Below are positions 15,198-22,652 of a stretch of DNA of 25,320 bases, one piece after another (position 1 is the first letter of the stretch; every line of letters starts with the position of its first letter). Source of the stretch: CAZOOA01 sp964581355 (lineage in GTDB: Bacteria; Bacillota; Dethiobacteria; DTU022; UBA8154); contig CAZOOA010000041.1 of assembly GCA_964581355.1 (NCBI GenBank), positions 1 through 25,320 of the forward strand, in the 5' to 3' direction. Position numbers and translations under genes: made by a program. The notes under the pieces are model-generated. The model searched no databases. It saw only the letters and a program-made list of their open reading frames with translations, and had not been told where the DNA came from.

Positions 15198-16544
15198 ATG
15201 AGGCCAGGCGGTCGGAAAGAAGATGAACACAGGCCAGTAAAGATGACAACAAAATATCTTAAGTATGCCGAAGGATCGGTCTTAATTGAAGTAGGGGATA
15301 CCAAGGTGATCTGCTCGGCCTCAGTAGAAGACAGCGTTCCTGGTTGGCTCAGGGGGGAAGGGCAGGGCTGGATAACAGCTGAATACTCTCTGCTGCCCCG
15401 CTCGACCCAAACCCGCAGTGCAAGGGAGGTGACCCGGGGCCGGATCGGGGGGCGGACTCACGAGATCCAGCGTCTTATCGGACGCTCACTGCGCGCTGTG
15501 GTGGACCTGGAAGCTCTGGGTGAACGAACTATCTGGATGGATTGTGATGTGCTGCAGGCCGATGGAGGGACACGGACAGCGGCGATTACGGGCGCCTTTG
15601 TTGCCCTGGCCGAGGCCTTAAGCCGCTTGAAGGATCAAGGCCGCCTGCAGCGGAACCCGGTAAAAGACTTTGTTGCAGCGTCCAGCGTGGGGCTGCGGCA
15701 GGGGCGGGAAATCCTTGATCTTGCCTATGAGGAAGATGTTGACGCCGATGTGGATATGAATGTGGTCATGACCGGGAACAAAGAACTGGTGGAAATCCAG
15801 GGGACAGCGGAGAAAAGTACCTTTTCCCGGGAAAAGCTGGATCGGATGCTGGAATTGGCGGAAAAAGGGATGGAGTACCTGTTTTCTGTTCAACAGGAAG
15901 CCTTGGGCCCCCTGGCGGACGAGATCAGGGTGAAGAAGCAGAAAAAGCTGGTCCTGGCCACCCATAATGAAGGGAAAGTGAAAGAGCTCCAGGAAATCCT
16001 GGGGCACCTTCCCCTGGATATTTGTTCTTTAAAAGATTACCCTCAAGTTCCACCGGTTGAAGAAACAGGTAACACTTTTGAAGAAAATGCGGTCCTGAAA
16101 GCAGAAACCATCAGCCGGTTGACAGGCGAGATGGCCCTGGCGGACGATTCGGGACTGGAAGTGGCCTTTCTGGATGGTAAGCCGGGGGTTTATTCAGCCC
16201 GTTTTGCCGGACCAGGCGCTACCGATGAGCAAAACAATGCCCTGCTTTTGGAGCTGATGAAAGAGGTCCCTGTAGCCAGGAGGAATGCCCGTTTTGTCTG
16301 CTCCATCGCCCTGGCTGTTCCTGGAGCGCAGACACGGACGGTAACAGGTACCTGTGAAGGGAAGATTGCCACATCTCCGCGCGGCAGCGGAGGTTTTGGC
16401 TATGATCCCCTGTTTATCTCCCAGGAGGAAGGGAAGACATTTGCCCAGTTAGCCCTGGAAGACAAAAACCGCATCAGCCACCGGGGCCGCGCCCTGGAAA
16501 AAACCCGGGTGGTTTTGGAAGAATTGATAAAGGAGGAAGGATAA
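15198..16544 (+). CDS. Fused ribonuclease PH / RdgB (non-canonical purine NTP pyrophosphatase)
   Basis: The single frame of 448 residues joins two normally separate enzymes. Residues 1 to about 242 are RNase PH, the phosphorolytic 3' tRNA-trimming exoribonuclease. Its signatures are 'DEHRPVKMTTKYLKYAEGSV', 'PRSTQTRSAREVTRGRIGGR' and 'MDCDVLQADGGTRTAAITGA'. Residues about 250-447 are RdgB/HAM1, which hydrolyses dITP, XTP and similar. Its signatures are 'LVLATHNEGKVKELQEIL', 'ALADDSGLEV' (Asp about 316-317), 'YSARFAG' and 'GSGGFGYDPLF'. The junction (about 15915-15950) has no stop and no good internal ribosome binding site. ATG 15198 follows AAAGGGAGTGA and matches the normal RNase PH N-terminus. 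The frame extends upstream to 15078, but those residues are unlike the family. rph and rdgB are adjacent in many genomes, which makes fusion easy. Confidence 0.93.
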   Translation: MRPGGRKEDEHRPVKMTTKYLKYAEGSVLIEVGDTKVICSASVEDSVPGWLRGEGQGWITAEYSLLPRSTQTRSAREVTRGRIGGRTHEIQRLIGRSLRAVVDLEALGERTIWMDCDVLQADGGTRTAAITGAFVALAEALSRLKDQGRLQRNPVKDFVAASSVGLRQGREILDLAYEEDVDADVDMNVVMTGNKELVEIQGTAEKSTFSREKLDRMLELAEKGMEYLFSVQQEALGPLADEIRVKKQKKLVLATHNEGKVKELQEILGHLPLDICSLKDYPQVPPVEETGNTFEENAVLKAETISRLTGEMALADDSGLEVAFLDGKPGVYSARFAGPGATDEQNNALLLELMKEVPVARRNARFVCSIALAVPGAQTRTVTGTCEGKIATSPRGSGGFGYDPLFISQEEGKTFAQLALEDKNRISHRGRALEKTRVVLEELIKEEG

Positions 16545-16546
16545 GC

Positions 16547-17119
16547 ATGAAAGTTGTTGCTTTTAACGGAAGTCCCCGAAAAGATGGTAATACGGGTATA
16601 CTGATCAAGCAGGCGTTTAAAAGCCTGGAAAAAGAAGGTGTGGAGTGTGAGTTAATCCAGGTAGGAGGACAGGCCGTCAGGGGCTGTACCGCCTGCTTTA
16701 CGTGCCGTACCGTTTTGAACAAGAGATGTTCGATTGAGACAGACATGGTCAATGATTGTATTGAAAAGATGCTGGAGGCCGACGGAATGATTCTCGGTTC
16801 GCCAACGTACTTTGCTTCTTTGACTGCAGAGACAAAAGCGTTAATTGACCGGGCCGGCTTTGTGGCTAAGGGAAATGACCACATGTTCAAAAGAAAGCTG
16901 GGCGCTGCCGCGGTAGCGGTTCGGCGCTCCGGTGCCATCAACGTTTTCCAGGCCATAAACAATTTCTTCCTGATCAATGAGATGATTATCCCCGGTTCCT
17001 TTTACTGGAACATGGGCCTGGGTAAGCAGCAAGGCGATGTCAGCTCTGACCAGGAAGGCCTTTTAACCATGGAAAGGCTGGGGGAAAACATGGCCTGGCT
17101 GCTCAAGAAAATAAAGTAG
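16547..17119 (+). CDS. Iron-sulfur flavoprotein / NADPH-dependent FMN reductase family
   Basis: The 190-residue product is a flavodoxin-fold protein. The N-terminal 'FNGSPRKDGNTGILI' is the FMN phosphate loop, and 'GSPTYFASLTAETKALIDR' is the second FMN-contact region. Between them the compact cysteine motif C47-x2-C50-x2-C53-x7-C61 matches archaeal and clostridial iron-sulfur flavoproteins, which bind a [4Fe-4S] cluster and transfer electrons, sometimes to oxygen or peroxide. The physiological partner is unknown. The ATG is 2 bp after the rph-rdgB stop and uses an AAGGAGG inside the end of that gene, so it is probably co-transcribed. It is convergent with the sirtuin gene 19 bp away. Confidence 0.88.
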   Translation: MKVVAFNGSPRKDGNTGILIKQAFKSLEKEGVECELIQVGGQAVRGCTACFTCRTVLNKRCSIETDMVNDCIEKMLEADGMILGSPTYFASLTAETKALIDRAGFVAKGNDHMFKRKLGAAAVAVRRSGAINVFQAINNFFLINEMIIPGSFYWNMGLGKQQGDVSSDQEGLLTMERLGENMAWLLKKIK

Positions 17120-17138
17120 GCCCATTTTGTTTTTTCGT

Positions 17139-17906
17139 TTATCTGTTCAACATCTGTAAGAGTTCTTTCATGGTGTCCCCGGCGCTGTCATGGATGACCA
17201 GGTCAGCGTACTGGTCTGCCGATGTCGGATCCCGGTTGATGATCACCAGGCGTTTGCCCTGTTTTTTGGCCATTATGGGGAAACCGGCAGCGGGGTAGAC
17301 CACCAGGGATGAGCCGATACTAAAACAAAGGTCGCAGGAATTGATGCTCTGCTGGGCTCTGTTCATTTCATCCACAGGCATGGGCTCCCCGAAAAATACG
17401 GCGTCGGGCTTTAAAATCCCTGAACAGTGGTCGCACGGGGGCACTTCTTCTCCCTGGAGCAGGCGGTTTAGTATCTGCTCGTTTTCGTGATGGCTCCTGC
17501 AGTCAATACAGACAACCCGTTCCATGTTGCCGTGCAGTTCGATGATCTTTTCCAGGGTGTTGCCGGCTTTCAAGTGCAGGCTGTCAATATTTTGTGTAAT
17601 TATTGCCTGCAACTTCTCCATTTTTTCCATTTCTGCCAGGGCGAAGTGGGCTGGATTAGGGCTGGCCTGGGTAAACATATTATAAGCGTTTTGGAAAAAC
17701 TGCCATAATATTTTGCGGCTTCCCTGGTTGCTGACGAATTTCTGGTACGTAAAATCCGATGGGTCAAACTGTTCCCAGATTCCTCCCGGGCTGCGAAAAT
17801 CAGGTATGCCGGACTCAGTGCTGATCCCTGCACCGGTAAAGGCCACAATATTGTTGCTTTCCTTAACCCATTCTGCCATTTGTGCGATTTTCTCTTCCCT
17901 GTTCAT
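17139..17906 (-). CDS. NAD-dependent protein deacylase, Sir2 family
   Basis: This sirtuin removes acetyl or other acyl groups from lysines using NAD+. The 255-residue product carries the NAD-binding 'FTGAGISTESGIPDFR' (about 23-38), 'TQNID' (104-108), the catalytic His in LHGN (H125), two zinc-binding CxxC pairs (C133/C136 and C158/C161), and the later GSSLVVYPAA and VIINRDPT motifs. The ATG follows GAGGGGTG. A good sigma-A-type promoter lies at 17949-17977. Its substrate is not evident. Classical CobB targets AMP-forming acetyl-CoA synthetase, whereas the acyl-CoA synthetase next door is the ADP-forming type. Confidence 0.94.
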   Translation of the reverse strand: MNREEKIAQMAEWVKESNNIVAFTGAGISTESGIPDFRSPGGIWEQFDPSDFTYQKFVSNQGSRKILWQFFQNAYNMFTQASPNPAHFALAEMEKMEKLQAIITQNIDSLHLKAGNTLEKIIELHGNMERVVCIDCRSHHENEQILNRLLQGEEVPPCDHCSGILKPDAVFFGEPMPVDEMNRAQQSINSCDLCFSIGSSLVVYPAAGFPIMAKKQGKRLVIINRDPTSADQYADLVIHDSAGDTMKELLQMLNR

Positions 17907-17948
17907 GTTTCACCCCTCCGATTCAAGTGATGATTAACTTTTAATACC

Positions 17949-17977
17949 ATTTTAACCTGCCAGGTGCTCTATGACAA
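17949..17977 (-). promoter_or_regulatory. Sigma-A promoter of the sirtuin gene
   Basis: Read on the minus strand, TTGTCA (17977-17972) and TAAAAT (17954-17949) are spaced by exactly 17 bp. Each matches five of six consensus bases. The predicted start is about 35 bases upstream of the sirtuin ATG at 17906. Confidence 0.65.
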
Positions 17978-18085
17978 GTGCTGCCGTGCTGGAGCAGTGA
18001 ACCGGGGATGTTGGCAGTCATTCAAATTTGTCCCGCTAATGCGAAAGTTGAAATAATTACGTTTGCGTGATAAGCTTGGAAGTAG

Positions 18086-18350
18086 ACCGTGAAACTTACG
18101 GTCGAAGTGCTGGTTTTCAGCACCCCGCCCCCTAACCGGGGCGATGGTGCATTCGTCCGGCGACGTTGGTCTCTGTGGCTAAAGGCGCTTGGTGACCGAA
18201 GGTTCTCGGGCGGTCCGGCCGACAGGACGTCGGCCGCCGGGATCGACCCGGACGGGAGTTAAACCGGGGAGGCCGCCCGAGGACCCGGAGGGAACCTTAG
18301 CGCCTTCCACAGGGTTACCCCGTCGCCCGGATGCAGCGCCAAGACACGGT
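18086..18350 (-). repeat. Structured inverted repeat copy B (candidate ncRNA or non-autonomous mobile element)
   Basis: This 265-bp element is the reverse-oriented partner of 12890-13151. The terminal inverted repeat is perfect here: ACCGTG (18086-18091) and CACGGT (18345-18350). A perfect 9-bp stem pairs 18205-18213 with 18273-18281. Within it GGCCGAC (18217-18223) pairs with GTCGGCC (18229-18235), and GTGCTG/CAGCAC forms a hairpin near 18107-18123. It ends 12 bp before the ribosome binding site of the acyl-CoA synthetase gene. A TATAAT on the minus strand (18363-18358) lies just outside the right end, though it overlaps that leader. The minus label only states orientation relative to copy A. 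A frame starting at 18189 runs through the copy into the next gene but is not a convincing protein. Confidence 0.75.
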
Positions 18351-18375
18351 TTAACATATTATAAGGAGGAGAGCA

Positions 18376-20535
18376 ATGACCGATTCAAAAACATCCAACC
18401 TGGATAGGTTTCGTCCGCTGTTTTATCCTCGTTCTGTAGCTGTAGTAGGGGCTTCGTCCAAGCCGCAAAAACTAGGGAATTTTGCCCTGCGTTCAGCGAT
18501 TTCTTCAGGGGTGGAAGCCATTTATCCTGTCCACGCCGGGGGAGCGGCTGAAATACTGGGCAAAAAAGCCTATCAACGGATCGAAGACCTGCCGCAAGGT
18601 GTAGACCTGTTTTTGTTTGCTCTGCCCCAGGGAAAAATTCTTTCTTCCTTTGAAGCGGCGATTGAAAAGGGTTGCCGGGCTGCTGTCATTTACAGCGGCG
18701 GGTTCAAGGAGATGGGGGTTGAAGGCAAAAGGCAGGAAGAAATGCTGAGAACTATGGCTAATGAAGCCGGCGTAATTATTATTGGCCCCAATACCATGGG
18801 CTTTTTGCGCTCCGACAGCCGCTTAAATGCCACATTTATGCCCGGAATGTCAGAGTATTTTTGCCCGGGACGGGGGATTTCCGTTGTCAGCCAGAGCGGC
18901 GGTTCTTTGGCCCTGATTGTCAGCCAGCTGATCGATTCCGGCCTGCCGGTGGGCACCCTGGTGGGGTTGGGAAACCGGGCCAATACAGAGTTTGCTGACC
19001 TGCTGGAATACTTCAGGGAAGATCACCTGACTTCCGGGGTGTTGCTTTTTATCGAAGGAATTGAAGATATCAGGCGTTTTTACCATGCGGCTTCCCGGTG
19101 TGCCCGGCAGTTGCCTGTGGTGGCCATGAGCTCCGGTCATACGGCAGCGGGGAAAAAAGTGGCCCTTTCCCATACCGGCAGCATGGCCAGTTCGGAAAAA
19201 ATCTACCAGGCGGTATTTGACCAGGCTGGAATCGTTCAGGCTGATAATGTGCAGGAAATGGTCGATACGATCAAGGTTTTAACGGCCTGCCCCACCATCG
19301 GCGGGAAACGGGCAGCTGTGGTCACTCATACGGCCGGTCCGGCTGTTATTGCTACGGATGTCCTGGCCCGGGGTGGTTTTCAACTGCCGGAATTCAGCCA
19401 GGAGACCGTTCAAAAGCTGCAGACCGGCGGTGCCTTGCCCGACTTCATGCCCGCAGACAACCCCCTGGATTTGGTTGCCCTGGGCTGGACCGAACCGCAG
19501 CGCTACCTGCAAGTGCTGGGGAGCTTGTTGGAAGATGACCGGGTTGACGCTGTACTGAGTATTTATACCACTGCCCTGGAAGAGGAAGAGGATATTTCCT
19601 TCCCGGTGCATGATTTCACGGAATTGGCAGAAAAGAAAGGGAAAGAAACCGGCAAAGCGGTGGTGGCGGTCTGGGGAGCGCCGATAACCCGCCCGGGAGA
19701 ATTCGCTGCCTGGCAGCGCAAGGGCTTTCCCGTCTATCCCACTCCGGAACGGGCGGGTTCAGCCTTGGTGAACCTGGCCCGCTATTCGGAACTGCAGCGG
19801 AAACGGGCCAGCGGTGCAAAGGAAGAGTCTGCAGTGTTTGTGACAGAAGTAGGGGAGATTTTCCATAAGGCGCTTTCGGAAGGGAAGGAGGTAATTCTGG
19901 AGCCTGAAGCTACCAGGCTGCTGAAACTGGCCGGGCTGCCCTGGGTGGAAACATGCCTGGCTGAAAGTGAAGAGGAAGCCGTGGAAGCAGCCGCCCGGAT
20001 GGGCTACCCGGTCGTCTTAAAGGCCATTTCGGAAAAACTGCTGCATAAAAGCGATGCCGGGGGTGTCAAGCTGGATCTGCAGGAAGAAGGGCAGGTCCGT
20101 ACGGCTTTCCGGGAAATCCGGGACAATGTTCTTTCCGCGATAGCTCCTGGTGAACTGCGGGGCATTGCCGTGCAGCCTATGCTGCCCCAGGGTACGGAAG
20201 TGATCGTCGGTGGTATCTGCGATGAACAGGCAGGGCCTGTAGTGATGATCGGCCTGGGGGGTATCTGGGTGGAAGTCTTCCAGGATGCGGTTTTCCGCCT
20301 GGCCCCTTTAGGTCTTGCTGAAGCGGAGGAAATGATCTGTTCCCTGAAGGGATACCCCGTGCTGCAGGGTGTGCGGGGGCAGCAGGGTGTTGACCTGGAA
20401 AGGCTGCAGGAGTTAATTGTCAGGGTGGGATGGCTGATGCACTATTTTCCACTTCAGGAAATGGATTTGAACCCGGTCATTTTCCACGGTTCAGGCTGCG
20501 GTGCCGCCGATGCCCGGATCATTTTGTCCCGCTAA
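18376..20535 (+). CDS. ADP-forming acetyl/acyl-CoA synthetase, fused alpha-beta
   Basis: The enzyme interconverts acyl-CoA + ADP + Pi and acid + CoA + ATP, a route to substrate-level ATP from acetyl-CoA. The 719 residues hold a CoA-binding domain (about 10-140, 'PRSVAVVGASSKPQKLGNFA') and two succinyl-CoA-ligase-like domains, with the phospho-acceptor His 266 in ALSHTGSM. A C-terminal ATP-grasp domain (about 500-719) carries the second conserved His 557 in LLHKSDAGGVKL. No acetyltransferase domain is attached, which separates it from Pat-type proteins. ATG 18376 follows AAGGAGGAG (18363-18371). The actual acyl substrate cannot be read from sequence. It could use acetyl-CoA made by the por enzyme. 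Confidence 0.92.
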   Translation: MTDSKTSNLDRFRPLFYPRSVAVVGASSKPQKLGNFALRSAISSGVEAIYPVHAGGAAEILGKKAYQRIEDLPQGVDLFLFALPQGKILSSFEAAIEKGCRAAVIYSGGFKEMGVEGKRQEEMLRTMANEAGVIIIGPNTMGFLRSDSRLNATFMPGMSEYFCPGRGISVVSQSGGSLALIVSQLIDSGLPVGTLVGLGNRANTEFADLLEYFREDHLTSGVLLFIEGIEDIRRFYHAASRCARQLPVVAMSSGHTAAGKKVALSHTGSMASSEKIYQAVFDQAGIVQADNVQEMVDTIKVLTACPTIGGKRAAVVTHTAGPAVIATDVLARGGFQLPEFSQETVQKLQTGGALPDFMPADNPLDLVALGWTEPQRYLQVLGSLLEDDRVDAVLSIYTTALEEEEDISFPVHDFTELAEKKGKETGKAVVAVWGAPITRPGEFAAWQRKGFPVYPTPERAGSALVNLARYSELQRKRASGAKEESAVFVTEVGEIFHKALSEGKEVILEPEATRLLKLAGLPWVETCLAESEEEAVEAAARMGYPVVLKAISEKLLHKSDAGGVKLDLQEEGQVRTAFREIRDNVLSAIAPGELRGIAVQPMLPQGTEVIVGGICDEQAGPVVMIGLGGIWVEVFQDAVFRLAPLGLAEAEEMICSLKGYPVLQGVRGQQGVDLERLQELIVRVGWLMHYFPLQEMDLNPVIFHGSGCGAADARIILSR

Positions 20536-20542
20536 CGAATTT

Positions 20543-20575
20543 GCACCCCTCTTTACACGGGGTGCCGGGTTGCTT
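20543..20575 (+). terminator. Possible weak terminator after the acyl-CoA synthetase
   Basis: GCACCCC (20543-20549) pairs perfectly with GGGGTGC (20559-20565), but the following tract (CGGGTTGCTTTA) is a poor T run. It may be a weak terminator or an mRNA 3' stabiliser. Confidence 0.45.
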
Positions 20576-20606
20576 TATACTTCCTGGTAGGCAGGATCAT
20601 ATTATC

Positions 20607-20634
20607 TTGATCACAGGCCAATGTGTGCTAAAAT
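20607..20634 (+). promoter_or_regulatory. Probable promoter of the coiled-coil/glycosidase gene pair
   Basis: TTGATC (20607-20612) and TAAAAT (20629-20634) are spaced by 16 bp, with an extended -10 TG one base before the -10. The start would lie near 20641, about 50 bases before the gene. Confidence 0.55.
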
Positions 20635-20689
20635 AGGTTTGTAAAAGCTTTGATAGCTGAAGTTTAGATGAAAGGGTGAAAGGACTTAT

Positions 20690-21205
20690 ATGGATGAACG
20701 GGACCTGAACAGGGACCTTACTGATGATATTTCCTCTAAATCACAGAAAGAGCCAGCAAGGGTTGGCAAAAACAAGAAAAATAAAGACAAGAAAAAACGG
20801 CAGGAAAGAAAAAAAATAGCTATTTACGCAGTCCTGTTTCTGCTCTTCTGGTCCGGCCTGGTTTATGGCGGCTACTATTATGGCACCCGGCACCTGCAGC
20901 AGACCCAGGATTATTTTGCGACCCAAATGAATGAGGTTAAACTGGAAAATCAGCGTATAGAAGAGGAGATCCTGGAAAAGATGAAGCTGTTTCATGATGA
21001 ACTGGAGAAGTCCAACCTGGAAATTGTTCAGGTCCGCCAGGAATTAAACACCATCCAGGATGAACTGGAACTGACCGGCGAGACAATTACCGGTTCCGAT
21101 GAGACACGCCAGAGTATGCAGGAAAGAATGACAGAACTGGACGAGCAGCTTACAGCGCTGCAAGAACAACTGGAAAAACTGGAGGAAGCTGCCCGTGCTT
21201 TTTAA
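20690..21205 (+). CDS. Single-pass membrane coiled-coil protein, unknown function
   Basis: I do not recognise a family. The 171-residue product has a very basic N-terminal cytoplasmic stretch (about 22-43, Lys/Arg-rich) and one transmembrane segment (about 44-65, 'IAIYAVLFLLFWSGLVYGGYY'). The remainder is a long heptad-like coiled coil (about 70-168) rich in Glu, Leu and Gln. By charge it should be a type II membrane protein with the coiled coil outside. ATG 20690 follows AAAGG. It overlaps the next gene by 11 bp, so the two are translationally coupled and the products may interact. An FtsB/FtsL-like or DivIC-like resemblance is only topological. Confidence 0.75.
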   Translation: MDERDLNRDLTDDISSKSQKEPARVGKNKKNKDKKKRQERKKIAIYAVLFLLFWSGLVYGGYYYGTRHLQQTQDYFATQMNEVKLENQRIEEEILEKMKLFHDELEKSNLEIVQVRQELNTIQDELELTGETITGSDETRQSMQERMTELDEQLTALQEQLEKLEEAARAF

Positions 21206-22280
21206 ATTACATCTGCTGTTTCTATTTGTCTTGGCTCCATTTTTGGGCTTTGGCCTGGCCTACGTTCAACTGCAGCCTTTTCACTTGCAGGAAACCGATA
21301 CCATGTTTCTGCAGGACGAAGCGCTCCAGGAAGAGTCTAACAAGCTCTCGACCCAGTTACTTGTTATGAGCGAATCCCTTTGGGATGTGTATTTAAATAC
21401 CGAAACAACAAGCAAAATCATTAACCATATCCGCCAGGATGCTTACGAGGAACTGCAAGCCTACCAGCAGCAGCACGCTTCACTGGAGGATTTGGTCCGG
21501 CATTCCGGCCAACAGAGTCGTGCTTCCCATGATATGCTGGACTACCTCCTGGCTAATATGCTGGGGGATCCCATCGGGCAGACTTTCGGGGAGCGCTCCA
21601 CCACCAAGGTGTATTCCCTGGAAGAGGCGGGTTACCGGGGCTATATGGCCAAAGTGCGGCTGCACAGCTTGGATGCCCTGGAAATGGTCCTGGCCAATGA
21701 CAGGGTGGCCAGCGGCGGGGAGACAACCCGGTCTGCCGGTGAACGACGTAATGCTGTACTGGCGGTAAACGCCGGAGGATTTTTTGCCCAGGGTGGCAAC
21801 CTGGTTCCCTTGGGGACTACGGTTGTGGATGGGGAGATCGTAACATTTTCAGGGAATTCAGATTTAAGCTTTGTCGGCTTTAACCACAGCGGTCAGCTGA
21901 TCGGAGGCGCATTTGAAGCCCGCGAGCAGATTAACAATCAGGATATAATACACGGCGCCAGCTTCCTTCCTACCTTGCTGCGGGATGGGGAAAAACAGCC
22001 GATACCCGGTGAATGGGCCAACACCCGCCATCCCCGTACGCTCATCGGGCACTTTGAAAACGGTGATCTGCTCTTTATCGTGATCGACGGGCGCCGGGAA
22101 GGTTGGAGCAAAGGAGTAACCCTGGAAGAAGCGCAAAAAAAGTTGCTGGAATTCAATGTTCGTGATGCCTATAACCTGGACGGGGGAGGGTCCAGCACCT
22201 TTTATTACGACGGTGAGGTGTTAAATCGCCCCTCGGGAGGCGAACGGCGGGTCACCACCAACCTTATCATCAAGCCATAA
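21195..22280 (+). CDS. Membrane-anchored phosphodiester glycosidase (NAGPA-domain) protein
   Basis: The 361-residue product has an N-terminal membrane anchor (about 4-24), a helical region (about 35-120) and a C-terminal NAGPA/DUF2233 domain (about 140-361). That domain is recognised by 'VLAVNAGGFFAQGGNLVPLG', 'RHPRTLIGHFENGDLLFIVIDGR' and the closing 'AYNLDGGGSSTFYYDGEVLN'. The domain is named after the human N-acetylglucosamine-1-phosphodiester alpha-N-acetylglucosaminidase. In bacteria it cuts phosphodiester-linked sugars and occurs in exopolysaccharide or cell-wall contexts. It probably acts outside the membrane; the substrate is unknown. GTG 21195 follows GGAGGA (21181-21186), eight bases upstream, inside the preceding coiled-coil gene. 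Confidence 0.88.
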   Translation: MLFKLHLLFLFVLAPFLGFGLAYVQLQPFHLQETDTMFLQDEALQEESNKLSTQLLVMSESLWDVYLNTETTSKIINHIRQDAYEELQAYQQQHASLEDLVRHSGQQSRASHDMLDYLLANMLGDPIGQTFGERSTTKVYSLEEAGYRGYMAKVRLHSLDALEMVLANDRVASGGETTRSAGERRNAVLAVNAGGFFAQGGNLVPLGTTVVDGEIVTFSGNSDLSFVGFNHSGQLIGGAFEAREQINNQDIIHGASFLPTLLRDGEKQPIPGEWANTRHPRTLIGHFENGDLLFIVIDGRREGWSKGVTLEEAQKKLLEFNVRDAYNLDGGGSSTFYYDGEVLNRPSGGERRVTTNLIIKP

Positions 22281-22290
22281 TCTTCTTTTA

Positions 22291-22348
22291 TGCCGGCGAT
22301 TGCTATTGAGCCGGCAGGTTTCGCACCGCTGTCAGTCGGTGTTTTTTT
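22291..22348 (+). terminator. Double-hairpin terminator after the glycosidase gene
   Basis: TGCCGGC (22291-22297) pairs with GCCGGCA (22310-22316). A second stem, CACCG (22324-22328) with CGGTG (22337-22341), is followed directly by seven T (22342-22348). The second hairpin is the likely terminator. Confidence 0.65.
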
Positions 22349-22537
22349 AATGGTAAGGGTAGTGGCTGTGCTGATTTTTTTGGCTTAAGTGAGAACGTTT
22401 TTCCCCTGGAGCAGGGTAAAGTTGTCTGTTTTGGGTAAAATAGCTAGCAATTAATCGGATATCGAAGAATTCAAAAGGAATGTAGAGGAAAATATCATTC
22501 AGCAAACCTCATCATTTCTCAAATCTGTTGGTTTGGT
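22349..22537. other. Non-coding leader region upstream of groES
   Basis: Between the terminator and the groES promoter there is about 190 bp with no frame, hairpin or repeat that I can support. It forms most of the 372-bp gap before groES. Confidence 0.4.
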
Positions 22538-22566
22538 TTGCGTTATAGCCGATTTTGCTTTAAAAA
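22538..22566 (+). promoter_or_regulatory. Probable groESL promoter
   Basis: TTGCGT (22538-22543) and TAAAAA (22561-22566) are spaced by 17 bp. Transcription would start near 22573, just before the CIRCE operator, which is the usual geometry for HrcA repression. Confidence 0.45.
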
Positions 22567-22580
22567 TATTAGGTGAGGCC

Positions 22581-22607
22581 TTAGCACTCACCTGTGCAGA
22601 GTGCTAA
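22581..22607. promoter_or_regulatory. CIRCE operator (HrcA binding site)
   Basis: TTAGCACTC (22581-22589), nine bases, then GAGTGCTAA (22599-22607) is a perfect match to the CIRCE consensus. HrcA binds it and represses groESL until heat or misfolded protein titrates the GroE that keeps HrcA active. It lies 46 bp before the groES start. hrcA itself is not in the window. Confidence 0.97.
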
Positions 22608-22652
22608 CAAATTTAAAACCAAAATACATATAATTAAGGAGGTAAGATGTTT

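Noticed and set aside
14910..15230. 106-codon minus-strand frame upstream of rph
   Set aside because: It overlaps the RNase PH start, has no recognisable domain and no ribosome binding site.
18189..18407. 72-codon frame through repeat copy B into the acyl-CoA synthetase start, with a similar frame in copy A (minus strand)
   Set aside because: The frame is Arg/Pro-rich as expected for GC-rich structured DNA. Over the shared ~50 codons I counted about equal silent and replacing changes, so there is no sign of protein constraint. It overlaps the real gene out of frame.
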